From the NCBI GenBank assembly GCA_902574695.1, contig CACGON010000008.1, forward strand, positions 1-44,314: 44,314 nt of DNA. Reading direction: 5' to 3'. Below are positions 1 to 9,403 of this stretch, piece after piece; position 1 is the stretch's first letter, and every line of letters begins with the position of its first letter. This DNA comes from an uncultured Pelagibacteraceae bacterium (GTDB taxonomy: Bacteria; Pseudomonadota; Alphaproteobacteria; Pelagibacterales; Pelagibacteraceae). The notes under the pieces were generated by a model. That model had not been told where the DNA came from and searched no databases. It saw nothing but the letters and a program-made list of their open reading frames with translations. The position numbers were made by a program, and so were the translations under genes.

Positions 1-1670
1 GTCCTGATAAAGCACCTCAAAGATCCTTCTATTATGCAATGGATCTTACAGAAAAAGATGTAGCAAAACCGTTTGTGGGTGTGGTTTCAACCTGGAATGA
101 GGCTGCTCCTTGTAATATTGCTCTTATGAGACAAGCTCAATCGGTTAAAAAAGGAGTTCATCAAGCAGGAGGTACACCAAGAGAGTTTTGTACCATTACA
201 GTTACAGATGGAATAGCAATGGGCCATGAAGGCATGAAGTCATCTTTAATATCAAGAGATGTTATTGCAGATTCAACTGAATTAACAGTTAGAGGACACT
301 GTTACGATGCATTAGTTGGTGTAGCTGGTTGTGATAAATCGTTACCAGGTTTAATGATGGCAATGGTAAGATTAAATGTTCCAAGTGTATTTATTTACGG
401 TGGATCAATTTTACCAGGAAGATTTAATGGAAAAGATGTAACGGTTGTTGATGTTTTTGAAGGTGTTGGAAAATATACATCTGGAAAGATGTCAGCACAC
501 GCTCTAAGAAAATTAGAATTAAAAGCATGCCCAAGTGCAGGCGCATGTGGTGGACAGTTCACAGCAAATACCATGGCATGTGTGTCTGAGGCTATAGGTT
601 TAGCTTTACCTTATTCAGCAGGAACTCCAGCACCTTATACACAAAGAGATTCTTATGCGTTAAAAAGTGGTAAAGCAGTTATGAATTTGTTACAAAAAAG
701 AATTAGACCAAGAGATATTGTAACAAAAAAATCATTAGAAAATGCTGCAACGATTGTTGCTGCAACAGGAGGTTCTACAAACGCTGCATTACATTTACCA
801 GCACTTGCAAATGAAGCTGGAATAAAATTTGATTTAATGGATGTTGCAAGAATATTTAAGAAAACACCTTATCTTGCAGATTTAAAACCAGGTGGAAAAT
901 ATGTTGCAAAAGATATGTGGAAAGCCGGAGGTGTTCCTATGCTTTTAAAAACATTGTTAGATGGTGGTTACATACATGGTGATTGTATGACGGTTACAGG
1001 GAAAACAATGAGACAAAATTTGAAAAATGTTAAGTTTAATAAAAATCAAAAAGTAATGAGGACCTATAATCAACCACTATCTCCAGACGGAGGTGTTGTT
1101 GGTTTAAAAGGAAACTTAGCACCTGATGGAGCAATTGTTAAAATAGCAGGATTAAAAAAATTACAATTCACTGGTAAAGCTAGATGTTTTGATACAGAAG
1201 AAGCAGCTTACAAAGCAGTTAAAAATAAAAAATATAAAGACGGTGATATCATTATAATTAGATATGAAGGTCCAAAAGGTGGACCTGGAATGAGAGAAAT
1301 GCTTCAAACAACAGGAGCAATTTACGGTCAAGGTAAAGGTGAAAAAGTTGCGTTGATTACTGATGGAAGATTTTCAGGAGCAACACGTGGTTTTTGTATA
1401 GGCCATGTTGGACCAGAAGCATCTGTAGGTGGTCCAATAGCATTACTTAAAAACGGGGATATTATTGATTTGGATGCAAAGAAGGGGACAATAAATGTTC
1501 GATTGTCTAGAAAAGAATTAGCAAAGAGACGAAAAAAATGGAAACCAAAGAAAATCAACTTCGGTAATGGAACTCTTTGGAAGTATGCACAAACAGTTGG
1601 GCCTGCATATCTTGGTGCACCCACGCATCCTGGTGCAAAAGAAGAGGTTAGAACTTACGCTGATATTTAA
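1..1670 (+). CDS. ilvD: Dihydroxy-acid dehydratase (5' end cut off by window)
   Basis: Dehydrates dihydroxy-acids to 2-keto acids in valine, leucine and isoleucine synthesis; a cytosolic Fe-S enzyme. The reading frame is open from base 3, so the first methionine at 39 is internal and only about 10-15 N-terminal residues appear to be missing. Visible signatures are the GCDKSLPG cysteine motif, [18 protein letters not shown], the [12 protein letters not shown] segment and the C-terminal [17 protein letters not shown]. The remaining length of about 555 residues fits the family. Its TAA overlaps the ATG of the next gene by one base, so the two are probably cotranscribed although they belong to unrelated pathways. 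Any upstream leader or attenuator lies outside the window. Confidence 0.96.
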   Translation, partial: PDKAPQRSFYYAMDLTEKDVAKPFVGVVSTWNEAAPCNIALMRQAQSVKKGVHQAGGTPREFCTITVTDGIAMGHEGMKSSLISRDVIADSTELTVRGHCYDALVGVAGCDKSLPGLMMAMVRLNVPSVFIYGGSILPGRFNGKDVTVVDVFEGVGKYTSGKMSAHALRKLELKACPSAGACGGQFTANTMACVSEAIGLALPYSAGTPAPYTQRDSYALKSGKAVMNLLQKRIRPRDIVTKKSLENAATIVAATGGSTNAALHLPALANEAGIKFDLMDVARIFKKTPYLADLKPGGKYVAKDMWKAGGVPMLLKTLLDGGYIHGDCMTVTGKTMRQNLKNVKFNKNQKVMRTYNQPLSPDGGVVGLKGNLAPDGAIVKIAGLKKLQFTGKARCFDTEEAAYKAVKNKKYKDGDIIIIRYEGPKGGPGMREMLQTTGAIYGQGKGEKVALITDGRFSGATRGFCIGHVGPEASVGGPIALLKNGDIIDLDAKKGTINVRLSRKELAKRRKKWKPKKINFGNGTLWKYAQTVGPAYLGAPTHPGAKEEVRTYADI

Positions 1671-2872
1671 TGAAAATTAGACCAGTTATTCTATGTGGTG
1701 GCGCAGGTACAAGACTGTGGCCTAAAAAGTCAAAACATCAAGCAAAGCAGTTTATTGATTTTGGAGGTTGGACATTAATTAATAAAACTTTCGATAGAAT
1801 TAAAAGTAATGTTTTTGATTATCCAATCATCAGCACTAATTCAAAATATATTAAGGATGTTAAAAAGGCTTTAAAAAAAAGTAGAATTAGTAAATATAAA
1901 ATAGTTTTGGAGCCAGCAAAAAAGAATACTGCGCCAGCAATTTTAGCATCAGCATTAATTAAAGAAATTCCAAATAATCAACCACTAATGTATTTTACCG
2001 CTGATCATTTAATTGAAAAACCCAATAAGCTCGTTAGTGCAATTAATAAAAATAAATCTAATTTAGATGATAAAAATGTATTTATATTTGGGATTAAACC
2101 AACTAATCCGTCAAGTGAATATGGTTACTTCTTAAGTAAAAATATAAAAAATATTAATAAAGTAACTAGATTTATTGAAAAACCAAAACAAGCTAAAGCA
2201 AAAGAGGTTATTAAGAAAAAAGGATACTGGAACTCAGGTATGTTTTTTTTGAGAAAAGACTCAATTATTAATAATTTTAAGAAATATCAGCCTAATATTT
2301 TTCGAAACTGTAACAAAGCTGTAACAAAAGCAAAATATAAAAATAATGTGTATTATTTAAATAAACAAGCATTTAGTAAAGCAACAGCAAAATCATTTGA
2401 TTATGCGATACTAGAGAAAACTAAAAATATCAATGCAATCAAGCTTGATATTCCATGGTCAGATCTAGGCAGCTGGAAAGAAATTTGTAAAATGTATGGC
2501 AAAAACAAAAATAAGTACTTTAAAAAGAAAAATGTATTTTACCGACCTTGGGGCAGTTATGTTAACTTGTTTAATGGTAAAGAATTTTTAATCAAAGAGC
2601 TATATGTCAAACCTAAGGGCATATTAAGTCTTCAGAAACATCATCATAGAGCAGAACATTGGGTCGTTACTCATGGTAAACCTAAAATTACTTTGAATAA
2701 AAAATATTTTACCATGAAACCTGATGAAACAATTTTTATTCCATTAGGTGCAATCCATAGAATAGAAAATCCCTACAAAAAACCAGTGAAAATTATTGAA
2801 GCTCAAGTAGGTTCGATTCTAAAAGAAACAGACATTGTTAGATTTCAGGATGTATACGGAAGAGTAAAGTAG
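1670..2872 (+). CDS. manC: Mannose-1-phosphate guanylyltransferase / mannose-6-phosphate isomerase, short form
   Basis: Makes GDP-mannose from mannose-1-phosphate and GTP; the C-terminal cupin normally interconverts fructose-6-phosphate and mannose-6-phosphate. It feeds surface polysaccharide synthesis. Residues 1-270 are the nucleotidyltransferase, with GGAGTRLWP (10-18), AKQF (25-28), FIEKP (168-172) and DLGSWKE (265-271). Residues 290-400 are the cupin, with RPWGSY, LQKHHHRAEHW (321-331) and FIPLGAIHRIENP. Usual length is about 465-480 residues; here it is 400, because only about 20 residues separate DLGSWKE from RPWGSY, where relatives carry a linker domain of roughly 70-80 more. The start is set by TAATG coupling to ilvD. 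GDP-mannose synthesis is the secure part; isomerase activity is inferred from the intact cupin motif. Confidence 0.9.
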   Translation: MKIRPVILCGGAGTRLWPKKSKHQAKQFIDFGGWTLINKTFDRIKSNVFDYPIISTNSKYIKDVKKALKKSRISKYKIVLEPAKKNTAPAILASALIKEIPNNQPLMYFTADHLIEKPNKLVSAINKNKSNLDDKNVFIFGIKPTNPSSEYGYFLSKNIKNINKVTRFIEKPKQAKAKEVIKKKGYWNSGMFFLRKDSIINNFKKYQPNIFRNCNKAVTKAKYKNNVYYLNKQAFSKATAKSFDYAILEKTKNINAIKLDIPWSDLGSWKEICKMYGKNKNKYFKKKNVFYRPWGSYVNLFNGKEFLIKELYVKPKGILSLQKHHHRAEHWVVTHGKPKITLNKKYFTMKPDETIFIPLGAIHRIENPYKKPVKIIEAQVGSILKETDIVRFQDVYGRVK

Positions 2873-2875
2873 TTT

Positions 2876-4033
2876 ATGGAACTTCTAACATTTGTTTTGT
2901 TAATCATAATAGCTATTTTGTTGTTTTTTCTTTTAAAGAAAGAAAGAGTCTTAGGTATTAATACTGAAGTTAAAATTGAAGATAAAAATTTAGATGAAGA
3001 TGAAAGTAAAAAATATAGAGAAACTATTTATAATCTTTTAAATTACATTCCAGAAGGAATTATAATTCTTAACAAATCTAAGGAAATAATATTTAGTAAT
3101 AGTTCAGCCAGTAAAAGATTTCAAACAAAATTGAATGAGAATATAAGTGGATTTTTAAGAAATCCCGACTTGTTAAGTTCAATTGAGAAAGCCTTTAATG
3201 GAGAAAATTCTAATGACCTTGAAATAGAGCTAAGAAACCCTTCAGTTCTTAGAATGAATGTAACAATTTACCAAGATAATCATAATTTATTTTTTGATGA
3301 ACCATCTTGTTTGCTTTTTATGAGAGATTTAACTGAATTTCATAAATTTCAACAATTAAAATCAGACTTTGTTGCAAATGTTTCCCACGAACTTAGAACC
3401 CCATTGCAATCTATTAAGATGGGACTTGAGACATTTGAAAATAATGCTGATTTAAAAAATAACTCTGATGTTACTAATTTATTACCAGTAATGAGCTCTC
3501 AATCTGAAAGAATGGAAAATTTAATAAGAGATTTGTTATCTCTATCGAAAATTGAACTACAAGAACACATAAGGCCTACACACGAAATAGATTTAATAGA
3601 AGTGCTTAGTTACGTGATTAAGACTTATGAAAACATTGTTAAAAAAAATAACATTAATTTAAATCTGCAAAAAACTGAGAATTTTAAAATTATTGGTGAT
3701 CGGGATAAATTAATAGAAATTTTTACTAACCTTATTGATAATTCAATTAAATATAGTGAGAAGGGTAAAGAAATTAAAATTGCCACGAAAAAAGAGGGTG
3801 ATTTAAATATTGTCTCTATAACAGATCAAGGGATAGGAATTCCCAAGGAATTTATTCATAGAATCACTGAAAGATTTTTCACTGTTGATCCCAGTAAAAG
3901 TCGAAGTGTTGGAGGAACAGGCTTAGGACTAGCTATTGTTAAACATCTTGTTTCACAACATAGAGGTGAAATGATTATTAATAGTGAAGTAAATCAAGGA
4001 ACTACTATAGATTTGAAATTTAATTCAATTTAA
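2876..4033 (+). CDS. phoR: Phosphate regulon sensor histidine kinase
   Basis: Membrane sensor kinase that phosphorylates PhoB when phosphate is short. Residues 3-20 are one hydrophobic helix, followed by a charged linker, a PAS-like region at about 50-155, HisKA with the phospho-acceptor His171 in VSHELRTPL, and HATPase_c with the N box (NLIDNSIKYS, from 285), DQGIGIP (317-323) and GGTGLGL (346-352). There is no sizeable periplasmic domain, as in known PhoR proteins, which sense through the Pst/PhoU complex. It starts three bases after manC. It is assigned as PhoR rather than a generic kinase because it sits directly upstream of pstSCAB-phoU-phoB. The candidate Pho box lies downstream of it, so it is probably expressed separately from the induced operon. 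Confidence 0.92.
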   Translation: MELLTFVLLIIIAILLFFLLKKERVLGINTEVKIEDKNLDEDESKKYRETIYNLLNYIPEGIIILNKSKEIIFSNSSASKRFQTKLNENISGFLRNPDLLSSIEKAFNGENSNDLEIELRNPSVLRMNVTIYQDNHNLFFDEPSCLLFMRDLTEFHKFQQLKSDFVANVSHELRTPLQSIKMGLETFENNADLKNNSDVTNLLPVMSSQSERMENLIRDLLSLSKIELQEHIRPTHEIDLIEVLSYVIKTYENIVKKNNINLNLQKTENFKIIGDRDKLIEIFTNLIDNSIKYSEKGKEIKIATKKEGDLNIVSITDQGIGIPKEFIHRITERFFTVDPSKSRSVGGTGLGLAIVKHLVSQHRGEMIINSEVNQGTTIDLKFNSI

Positions 4034-4053
4034 TTCAACTAAAAAGTTAGCCG

Positions 4054-4082
4054 TTGTAACAAAACTTTAACTTTCCTTTAAT
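4054..4082 (+). promoter_or_regulatory. Candidate Pho box upstream of pstS
   Basis: Three 7-base half-sites recur at an exact 11-base period: TTGTAAC (4054-4060), CTTTAAC (4065-4071) and CTTTAAT (4076-4082), separated by 4-base A/T-rich spacers. The 7+4 layout is that of PhoB sites (E. coli consensus half-site CTGTNAY). It lies 60-88 bases upstream of the pstS ATG. The first repeat is the closest match; the second and third are weaker. Binding by the local PhoB is inferred. Confidence 0.68.
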
Positions 4083-4141
4083 AAAATATTTAAGTTTCAG
4101 ATTTAATTAATGATGCATAACGAATCTAAAAAAGGAGAAAT

Positions 4142-5170
4142 ATGAATAGATTAGTAAAAATTTTATTAGGGTTTCTTTTAGTACTTAGTTTTACAACAAC
4201 TAGCTACGCAAGAGATCAAATAAAAATCGTAGGTTCTTCTACTGTTTACCCATATGCTACAGTTGTAGCTGAAAAGTTTGGTAAAGGTGGAAAATTCAAG
4301 ACACCAGTAATTGAAAGTACAGGAACTGGCGGAGGAATGAAATTATTCTGCGCAGGTGTAGGAGCAAATCATCCTGATATAACAAATGCATCAAGAGCAA
4401 TTAAAACAAAAGAAAAAGCTTTATGCGAGAAAAATGGAGTTGCTGAAATAATTGAAATAATAATAGGTAATGATGGTATTTCATTTGCACACTCAGTAAA
4501 TGCTCCAGATGCAGATTTCACAAAAGAACAATTATGGAGAGCTTTAGCATCCAAAGTAGACATTGATGGAAAACTTGTTGAAAATCCATATAAAAATTGG
4601 AGTGATATAGATGTTAGTCTTCCAAATAAAAAGATTGAAATATTGGTTGCACCTCCAACATCAGGTACTAGAGATGCATGGAATTCATTAGTCATGGTTA
4701 AAGGATGCACTAAAACAGCCAAATCTCTTTATGATGCTGAAGGTAAAAAAGCTAAAAAGGAATGTGCTAAAATTAGAGAAGATGGATACGCTGTTGAAGC
4801 TGGTGAAAATGACACTTTAATTGTACAAAAACTTTCTTCTAATCCAGACGCATTTGGTTTTTTTGGTTATAGTTACTTAGTTGCCAATAAGGATAAAATC
4901 AAAGCATCATCTGTTAATGGTGTTCAGCCATCATTAGAAGGTATCCAGGATTATTCTTATCCAATTGCAAGACCATTGTTCTTTTATGTAAAAAAAGCTC
5001 ACATTGGAGTAATTCCAGGAATTAAAGAGTTTCTTAAAGAATTTACTTCAAAAAAAGCAATGAGTAACAGAGGCTATTTAGCTGAAATAGGACTTGTTCC
5101 TTTAGCTGCTGATAAATACAAAGTTACTAGAAGTGCTGCAGTAGATCTGAATACAATCAACTTAAAATAA
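4142..5170 (+). CDS. pstS: Phosphate ABC transporter, periplasmic phosphate-binding protein
   Basis: Captures inorganic phosphate in the periplasm and delivers it to PstCA. A Sec signal peptide covers residues 1-23 (cleavage after SYA). The mature protein opens with IKIVGSSTVYP, whose Ser/Thr run binds phosphate, followed by STGTGGG (59-65) and PPTSGTRDAW (171-180), all typical of the long alphaproteobacterial PstS type. AAAGGAG at 4131-4137 is a strong ribosome binding site four bases before the ATG, better than most in this window, which fits a very abundant protein. A Pho box precedes it and an intrinsic terminator follows, so pstS can be made in excess over the membrane subunits. In marine SAR11 this is known as a strongly phosphate-responsive protein. 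Confidence 0.96.
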   Translation: MNRLVKILLGFLLVLSFTTTSYARDQIKIVGSSTVYPYATVVAEKFGKGGKFKTPVIESTGTGGGMKLFCAGVGANHPDITNASRAIKTKEKALCEKNGVAEIIEIIIGNDGISFAHSVNAPDADFTKEQLWRALASKVDIDGKLVENPYKNWSDIDVSLPNKKIEILVAPPTSGTRDAWNSLVMVKGCTKTAKSLYDAEGKKAKKECAKIREDGYAVEAGENDTLIVQKLSSNPDAFGFFGYSYLVANKDKIKASSVNGVQPSLEGIQDYSYPIARPLFFYVKKAHIGVIPGIKEFLKEFTSKKAMSNRGYLAEIGLVPLAADKYKVTRSAAVDLNTINLK

Positions 5171-5185
5171 CTTTCATTTATCCCC

Positions 5186-5216
5186 AAAAAAAGGCCAGCA
5201 ATAACTGGCCTTTTTT
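5186..5216 (+). terminator. Intrinsic terminator after pstS
   Basis: The hairpin has GGCCAG at 5193-5198, loop CAATAA at 5199-5204 and CTGGCC at 5205-5210. The stem is extended by an upstream A run pairing with the T run at 5211-5216, which is followed by more T/A-rich sequence. It lies 15-45 bases after the pstS stop and before the second Pho box. It is the only classical GC-stem plus T-run terminator I found by eye in the window. Confidence 0.88.
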
Positions 5217-5239
5217 ATTAATTCAATCTTAGATTTAAT

Positions 5240-5257
5240 TTGTAATATTTCTGTAAC
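5240..5257 (+). promoter_or_regulatory. Candidate Pho box upstream of pstC
   Basis: TTGTAAT (5240-5246), spacer ATTT, then CTGTAAC (5251-5257). This matches the CTGTNAY-N4-CTGTNAY PhoB site better than the copy before pstS. It lies between the pstS terminator and pstC. An A/T-rich -10-like sequence (about 5260-5270) follows at a distance suited to a PhoB-activated promoter without a -35 box. It implies a second, independent phosphate-controlled start for pstCAB-phoUB. Confidence 0.72.
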
Positions 5258-5282
5258 ATTAAGAATATATCACTCAGAGCGA

Positions 5283-6686
5283 ATGAATATCGTTCTAATA
5301 TTTTTAATTACTATATTTTCTGTCTCTTTGTTCTTCTATGGAAAATCAAAAACTAAAACCATTTCTATCAAAGATAATATCAAATTAAATGCTCTACCAA
5401 AATTTTATGGATACTATCTTGTTTTATGGTGTTCAATACCAGCGTTAGTATTTTTATTGGTCTGGTCATTATTTGAACCTGTAATAATTAAATCTATAAT
5501 TATTGAAACAGCTGCAAATCAAGGTGCAATTTTAAGTGATAAAAATGAAGCAAATTTAATATATGAAAAAATTAAAGCTATTCATTTAGGTACTTATTTT
5601 GGAGATATAGACAGTATCTTGAGAGAAAGTGCAATTGCGTATGCAAAATTTATAAATCTTTTTACAAATTCAAAAGTAGTTTTAATTTTTGGTATAATTA
5701 TAGCTTCAGTTATTTACTCTTTAAAAAAAATAAAGAATAACAATAAAGCTAGAGATGATGTAGAAGTTATATTAAAAGGTTTATTGTTTGTATCTTCTTT
5801 AATAGCAATTTTAACTACTCTCGGAATAATATTTTCACTACTTTTTGAAAGTATAAAGTTTTTTTCAGTCATTAATATTTTTGATTATTTATTTGGTACA
5901 AATTGGAGTCCTCAAAGAGCCTTTGTTAGAGATGCGTCCTCAATAACCGCAGCTGAATTTGAAGAATTAAAAGATGCATTTGGCTTTATTCCATTAATTG
6001 CAGGGACATCTTTCATAGCTTTTATTGCAATGTTGGTTGCTGTTCCTATTGGTCTATTTTCAGGAATTTACATGGCTGAATATGCTTCAATTAAAGTAAG
6101 AAGAATTTCAAAACCAATTATTGAAATTTTAGCAGGAATACCAACTGTAGTTTATGGTTTCTTTGCTGCATTAACTGTTGGCCCTTTTTTTAGACAAGTA
6201 GGTGAAAATTTAGGATTAACTGTTTCATCTGAAAGTGCTTTAGCTGCAGGATTAATTATGGGAATTATGATTATTCCTTATGTTTCATCTTTATCTGATG
6301 ATGTAATTAATTCTGTACCACAATCATTAAGAGACGGTTCATACGCTGTAGGAGCTACTAAATCAGAAACAATTAAACAAGTCGTAATCCCTGCGGCTCT
6401 TCCAGGGATAATAGGGTCAGTTCTATTAGCAATATCAAGAGCAATAGGCGAAACAATGATAGTTGTCATGGCTGCTGGCCTTGCTGCAAATCTTACAATT
6501 AACCCTTTAGAGTCTACTACAACAATCACAACTCAAATTGTAATGATACTTGTTGGTGATCAAGAATTTGATAGTCCGAAAACTCAATCAGCTTTTGCAT
6601 TAGGACTTACATTATTTATAGCAACATTAATATTGAATTATATCGCTCAAAGAGCAGTTAAAAAATATAGAGAGAAGTATGACTAA
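5283..6686 (+). CDS. pstC: Phosphate ABC transporter permease PstC
   Basis: Inner-membrane permease subunit forming the phosphate channel with PstA. At 467 residues it is the long alphaproteobacterial form: extra N-terminal hydrophobic helices at about 5-18, 42-66, 130-147 and 163-190 with an exported loop between, then the conserved ABC permease core from about 235 to 455. The cytoplasmic EAA loop that contacts PstB reads SLRDGSYAVGATKSET followed by ALPGIIGS. The ATG lies only 25 bases after the second Pho box half-site and has no Shine-Dalgarno sequence, so the mRNA leader should be extremely short. It overlaps pstA by 8 bases. Confidence 0.94.
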   Translation: MNIVLIFLITIFSVSLFFYGKSKTKTISIKDNIKLNALPKFYGYYLVLWCSIPALVFLLVWSLFEPVIIKSIIIETAANQGAILSDKNEANLIYEKIKAIHLGTYFGDIDSILRESAIAYAKFINLFTNSKVVLIFGIIIASVIYSLKKIKNNNKARDDVEVILKGLLFVSSLIAILTTLGIIFSLLFESIKFFSVINIFDYLFGTNWSPQRAFVRDASSITAAEFEELKDAFGFIPLIAGTSFIAFIAMLVAVPIGLFSGIYMAEYASIKVRRISKPIIEILAGIPTVVYGFFAALTVGPFFRQVGENLGLTVSSESALAAGLIMGIMIIPYVSSLSDDVINSVPQSLRDGSYAVGATKSETIKQVVIPAALPGIIGSVLLAISRAIGETMIVVMAAGLAANLTINPLESTTTITTQIVMILVGDQEFDSPKTQSAFALGLTLFIATLILNYIAQRAVKKYREKYD

Positions 6687-7941
6687 AGAAGAAAGATTAA
6701 AAAAAAGACACCGAGCAGAAAAAAGATTTAGATTTTACGGATTAACATCTATCTTTGTTGCTTTGTTGTTTGTTGTTATTCTAGTTCAAAACATTTTCTC
6801 AAAAGGAAGTTCAGCCTTTAAAAAAACAGTAATTACCACTGAAATTTTCTTTGATCAGGAATTACTAGAAATTCAAAATGGTGCATCCCAAGAAGAAATA
6901 ATGGGAGCTGATTTTTACGATATAATGATTGAAAATTTAATAAAGGCTTATCCAGCAAAAGATAGAGATGAGGAAGATGAATTATTAAAACTATTTAGTG
7001 GTGATGCTGAAATTGAGATCAAAAAAGCTTTTTTAAATGATAATAGCTTAATAGGTAAAACAATTACATTAGATTTAACAGCCTCTGATGATATTGATCA
7101 ATTACATAAAGGTAATTATCCAAGAGATTTACCCGAAGAAAGAAGAAGAATTTCCGATTTTCAATTAGTTATTTATGATTATTTTGTTGAAAATAAAATG
7201 ATAAGTAAAAATTTTAACAATTATTTCTTTAACAATGGTGACTCTAGAGATCCAGAACTAGCAGGTATAGGTGGAGCCTTAGTTGGATCATTTTATAGTA
7301 TTTTAATTTGTTTGTTATTAGCTTTTCCAGTGGCTGTTCTAGCGTCGATTTACTTGGAAGAGTTCGCTCCAAAAAATAAAATTACAGATTTTATTGAAAT
7401 TAATATAAATAATTTAGCAGCAGTACCATCTATAGTTTACGGTTTACTTGCTCTGCAAATTTTACTTGCAACTATCCAATTACCGAGATCAACACCATTA
7501 GTTGCTGGAATAACACTAGCGCTAATGACTTTACCAAGGATTATTATTCCATGTAGAGCTTCATTAAAAGCTGTTCCACCTTCAATAAGAGAAGGCGCCC
7601 TAGCTGTTGGTGCATCTAAATTTCAATCTGTTTTTCATCATGTAGTGCCGTTAGCACTACCTGGCACTTTATCAGGAACTATAATTGGATTAGCTCAAGC
7701 ATTAGGTGAAACAGCACCACTTATTTTAATTGGGATGGTGGCATTTGTAGTTGATATCCCATCAAGTCCAGTTGATCCATCATCTTCATTACCTGTTCAA
7801 GTATATTTATGGTCTGAGTCTGCAGAGAGAGGTTTTGTTGAAAAAACTTCAGCAACTATTATGATGCTTTTAAGCTTTTTAATTGTAATGAATTTTATTG
7901 CAGTATACTTAAGACAAAAATTCGAAAAGCGATGGAATTAA
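6679..7941 (+). CDS. pstA: Phosphate ABC transporter permease PstA
   Basis: Second inner-membrane permease subunit of the phosphate importer. The 420 residues comprise an N-terminal membrane helix (about 23-43), a long hydrophilic section (about 45-185) expected on the periplasmic side, then the ABC permease core from about 190 with the EAA loop SIREGALAVGASKFQS followed by LPGTLSGTIIGLAQALGETAPL. The extended N-terminal part resembles other alphaproteobacterial PstA proteins. The start overlaps the end of pstC (ATGACTAA), giving translational coupling and equal subunit supply; the stop is directly followed by pstB. Confidence 0.94.
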   Translation: MTKEERLKKRHRAEKRFRFYGLTSIFVALLFVVILVQNIFSKGSSAFKKTVITTEIFFDQELLEIQNGASQEEIMGADFYDIMIENLIKAYPAKDRDEEDELLKLFSGDAEIEIKKAFLNDNSLIGKTITLDLTASDDIDQLHKGNYPRDLPEERRRISDFQLVIYDYFVENKMISKNFNNYFFNNGDSRDPELAGIGGALVGSFYSILICLLLAFPVAVLASIYLEEFAPKNKITDFIEININNLAAVPSIVYGLLALQILLATIQLPRSTPLVAGITLALMTLPRIIIPCRASLKAVPPSIREGALAVGASKFQSVFHHVVPLALPGTLSGTIIGLAQALGETAPLILIGMVAFVVDIPSSPVDPSSSLPVQVYLWSESAERGFVEKTSATIMMLLSFLIVMNFIAVYLRQKFEKRWN

Positions 7942-8703
7942 ATGAGTAACGTAAAGATAAAATCAAAAAATTTAAATGTTTATTATGGTGATAAACAGGC
8001 GTTGTTTGATGTGAATTTAGATTTGAATGAAAAAGAGGTAACGGCATTAATTGGTCCATCAGGATGTGGTAAATCAACTTTTATAAGATGCATTAATAGA
8101 ATGAATGACGTTATTGATATTTGTAAAGTTACGGGAAATATTGAAATGGATGGTTTGAATATTAATGATAAAGATTTAGACGTTGTTTCATTGAGAGAAA
8201 GAGTTGGAATGGTTTTTCAAAAGCCAAATCCTTTTCCAAAAAGTATATATGATAATATTTCGTATGGTCCTAAAATTCATGGAAAAGGTGAAACTAAAAG
8301 CGAATTAGATCAAATTGTTGAAAACAGTTTAAAAAAATCTGCTTTATGGGAAGAAGTTAAAGATAGACTTGATGAACCTGGCACAAGTTTATCTGGAGGA
8401 CAGCAACAAAGACTTTGTATAGCGAGAGCTATATCTGTTAATCCTGAAGTCATTTTAATGGATGAACCATGTTCTGCGTTAGACCCAATTGCTACCGCAA
8501 AAATTGAAGAATTAATTGATGAATTAAAAAAAACTTATACGATTGTAATAGTAACACACTCAATGGCTCAAGCAGTACGTGTTTCTCAAAAAACAGGCTT
8601 TTTTCACTTAGGAAAGCTAATAGAAGTTGGAAAAACTGAGAAAATTTTTAAAAATCCTGACAATAAAATGACACAAGATTATATTACAGGTAGATTTGGA
8701 TAA
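7942..8703 (+). CDS. pstB: Phosphate ABC transporter ATPase PstB
   Basis: Cytoplasmic ATPase that powers the Pst importer and takes part in signalling phosphate status to PhoR through PhoU. Walker A is GPSGCGKS (38-45), the Q-loop region [15 protein letters not shown] is the PstB-specific signature, the ABC signature is LSGGQQQR (150-157), Walker B is ILMDEP (171-176), and the switch histidine is in VTHSMAQA. The length of 253 residues is standard. The ATG follows the pstA stop with no gap. Confidence 0.97.
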   Translation: MSNVKIKSKNLNVYYGDKQALFDVNLDLNEKEVTALIGPSGCGKSTFIRCINRMNDVIDICKVTGNIEMDGLNINDKDLDVVSLRERVGMVFQKPNPFPKSIYDNISYGPKIHGKGETKSELDQIVENSLKKSALWEEVKDRLDEPGTSLSGGQQQRLCIARAISVNPEVILMDEPCSALDPIATAKIEELIDELKKTYTIVIVTHSMAQAVRVSQKTGFFHLGKLIEVGKTEKIFKNPDNKMTQDYITGRFG

Positions 8704-8706
8704 ATT

Positions 8707-9399
8707 ATGAGCAATGAACACACGGTAAAGTCTTACGAAGAAGAACTTCAGTTCCTTAAAGACTCGTTAATTAAAATGGGCAGCTTAACTGAGTCACAAT
8801 TAAGTGATGCAATGGATGCAGTAATCAAAGTTGATAAAGACTCAATTGATAAAATCATTAAAAGCGATGAAGAAATTAATAAATTTAGATCTAAAATAGA
8901 CACTCAAATTATGAATTTACTAGTTAAAAGAGCACCTATGGCAATTGATTTAAGAGAAACTATAAGTTCATTAAAAATCTCTCAAGATTTAGAAAGAATA
9001 GGAGATTTATCAAAGAGTAATGCAAAAAAAGTTAAGCCTTTACCATTAGATTTACCTGATGAATTGTTAGGAAATTTAAAAAGACTTGGAGAGCTTGTTA
9101 TGAAACAATTAAATGATGTTCTTGATAGTTATGTAAACAAAAATTTTGATAAAGCCAAAGAAGTTTGGAAAAAAGATGAACAAGTTGACGACTTAACGTA
9201 CATCGCAATGGAAAGTGTAATAGATTTTTTATCTAAAGATAAAAAAAATTTAGATTTTTCTACTCATTTAATTTTTGCTACAAAAAATTTAGAAAGAGCT
9301 GGTGATCATATAACAAATATTGCTGAGACTGTATGTTATTTAATAAAAGGTGAATATCTAAAAGGTAGTAGACCAAAGGGTAAAGTAATCCAAGAATAA
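8707..9399 (+). CDS. phoU: Phosphate signalling regulator PhoU
   Basis: Negative regulator linking Pst transport activity to PhoR, and a brake on phosphate uptake. The 230 residues form two PhoU repeats of three-helix type; the metal-binding style motifs are visible as LRETISSLKISQDLERIGDLSKSNAKK (first half) and HLIFATKNLERAGDHITNIAE (second half). It is a soluble, peripheral membrane protein. It starts three bases after pstB and ends four bases before phoB, in the standard pstB-phoU-phoB order. Confidence 0.96.
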   Translation: MSNEHTVKSYEEELQFLKDSLIKMGSLTESQLSDAMDAVIKVDKDSIDKIIKSDEEINKFRSKIDTQIMNLLVKRAPMAIDLRETISSLKISQDLERIGDLSKSNAKKVKPLPLDLPDELLGNLKRLGELVMKQLNDVLDSYVNKNFDKAKEVWKKDEQVDDLTYIAMESVIDFLSKDKKNLDFSTHLIFATKNLERAGDHITNIAETVCYLIKGEYLKGSRPKGKVIQE

Positions 9400-9403
9400 T
9401 TAG

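Noticed and set aside
1328-1624. 98-residue minus-strand frame within ilvD
   Set aside because: It lies wholly opposite conserved ilvD coding sequence and shows no recognisable domain or start signal; the same holds for the other antisense frames across gyrA, serS, secD and pstS.
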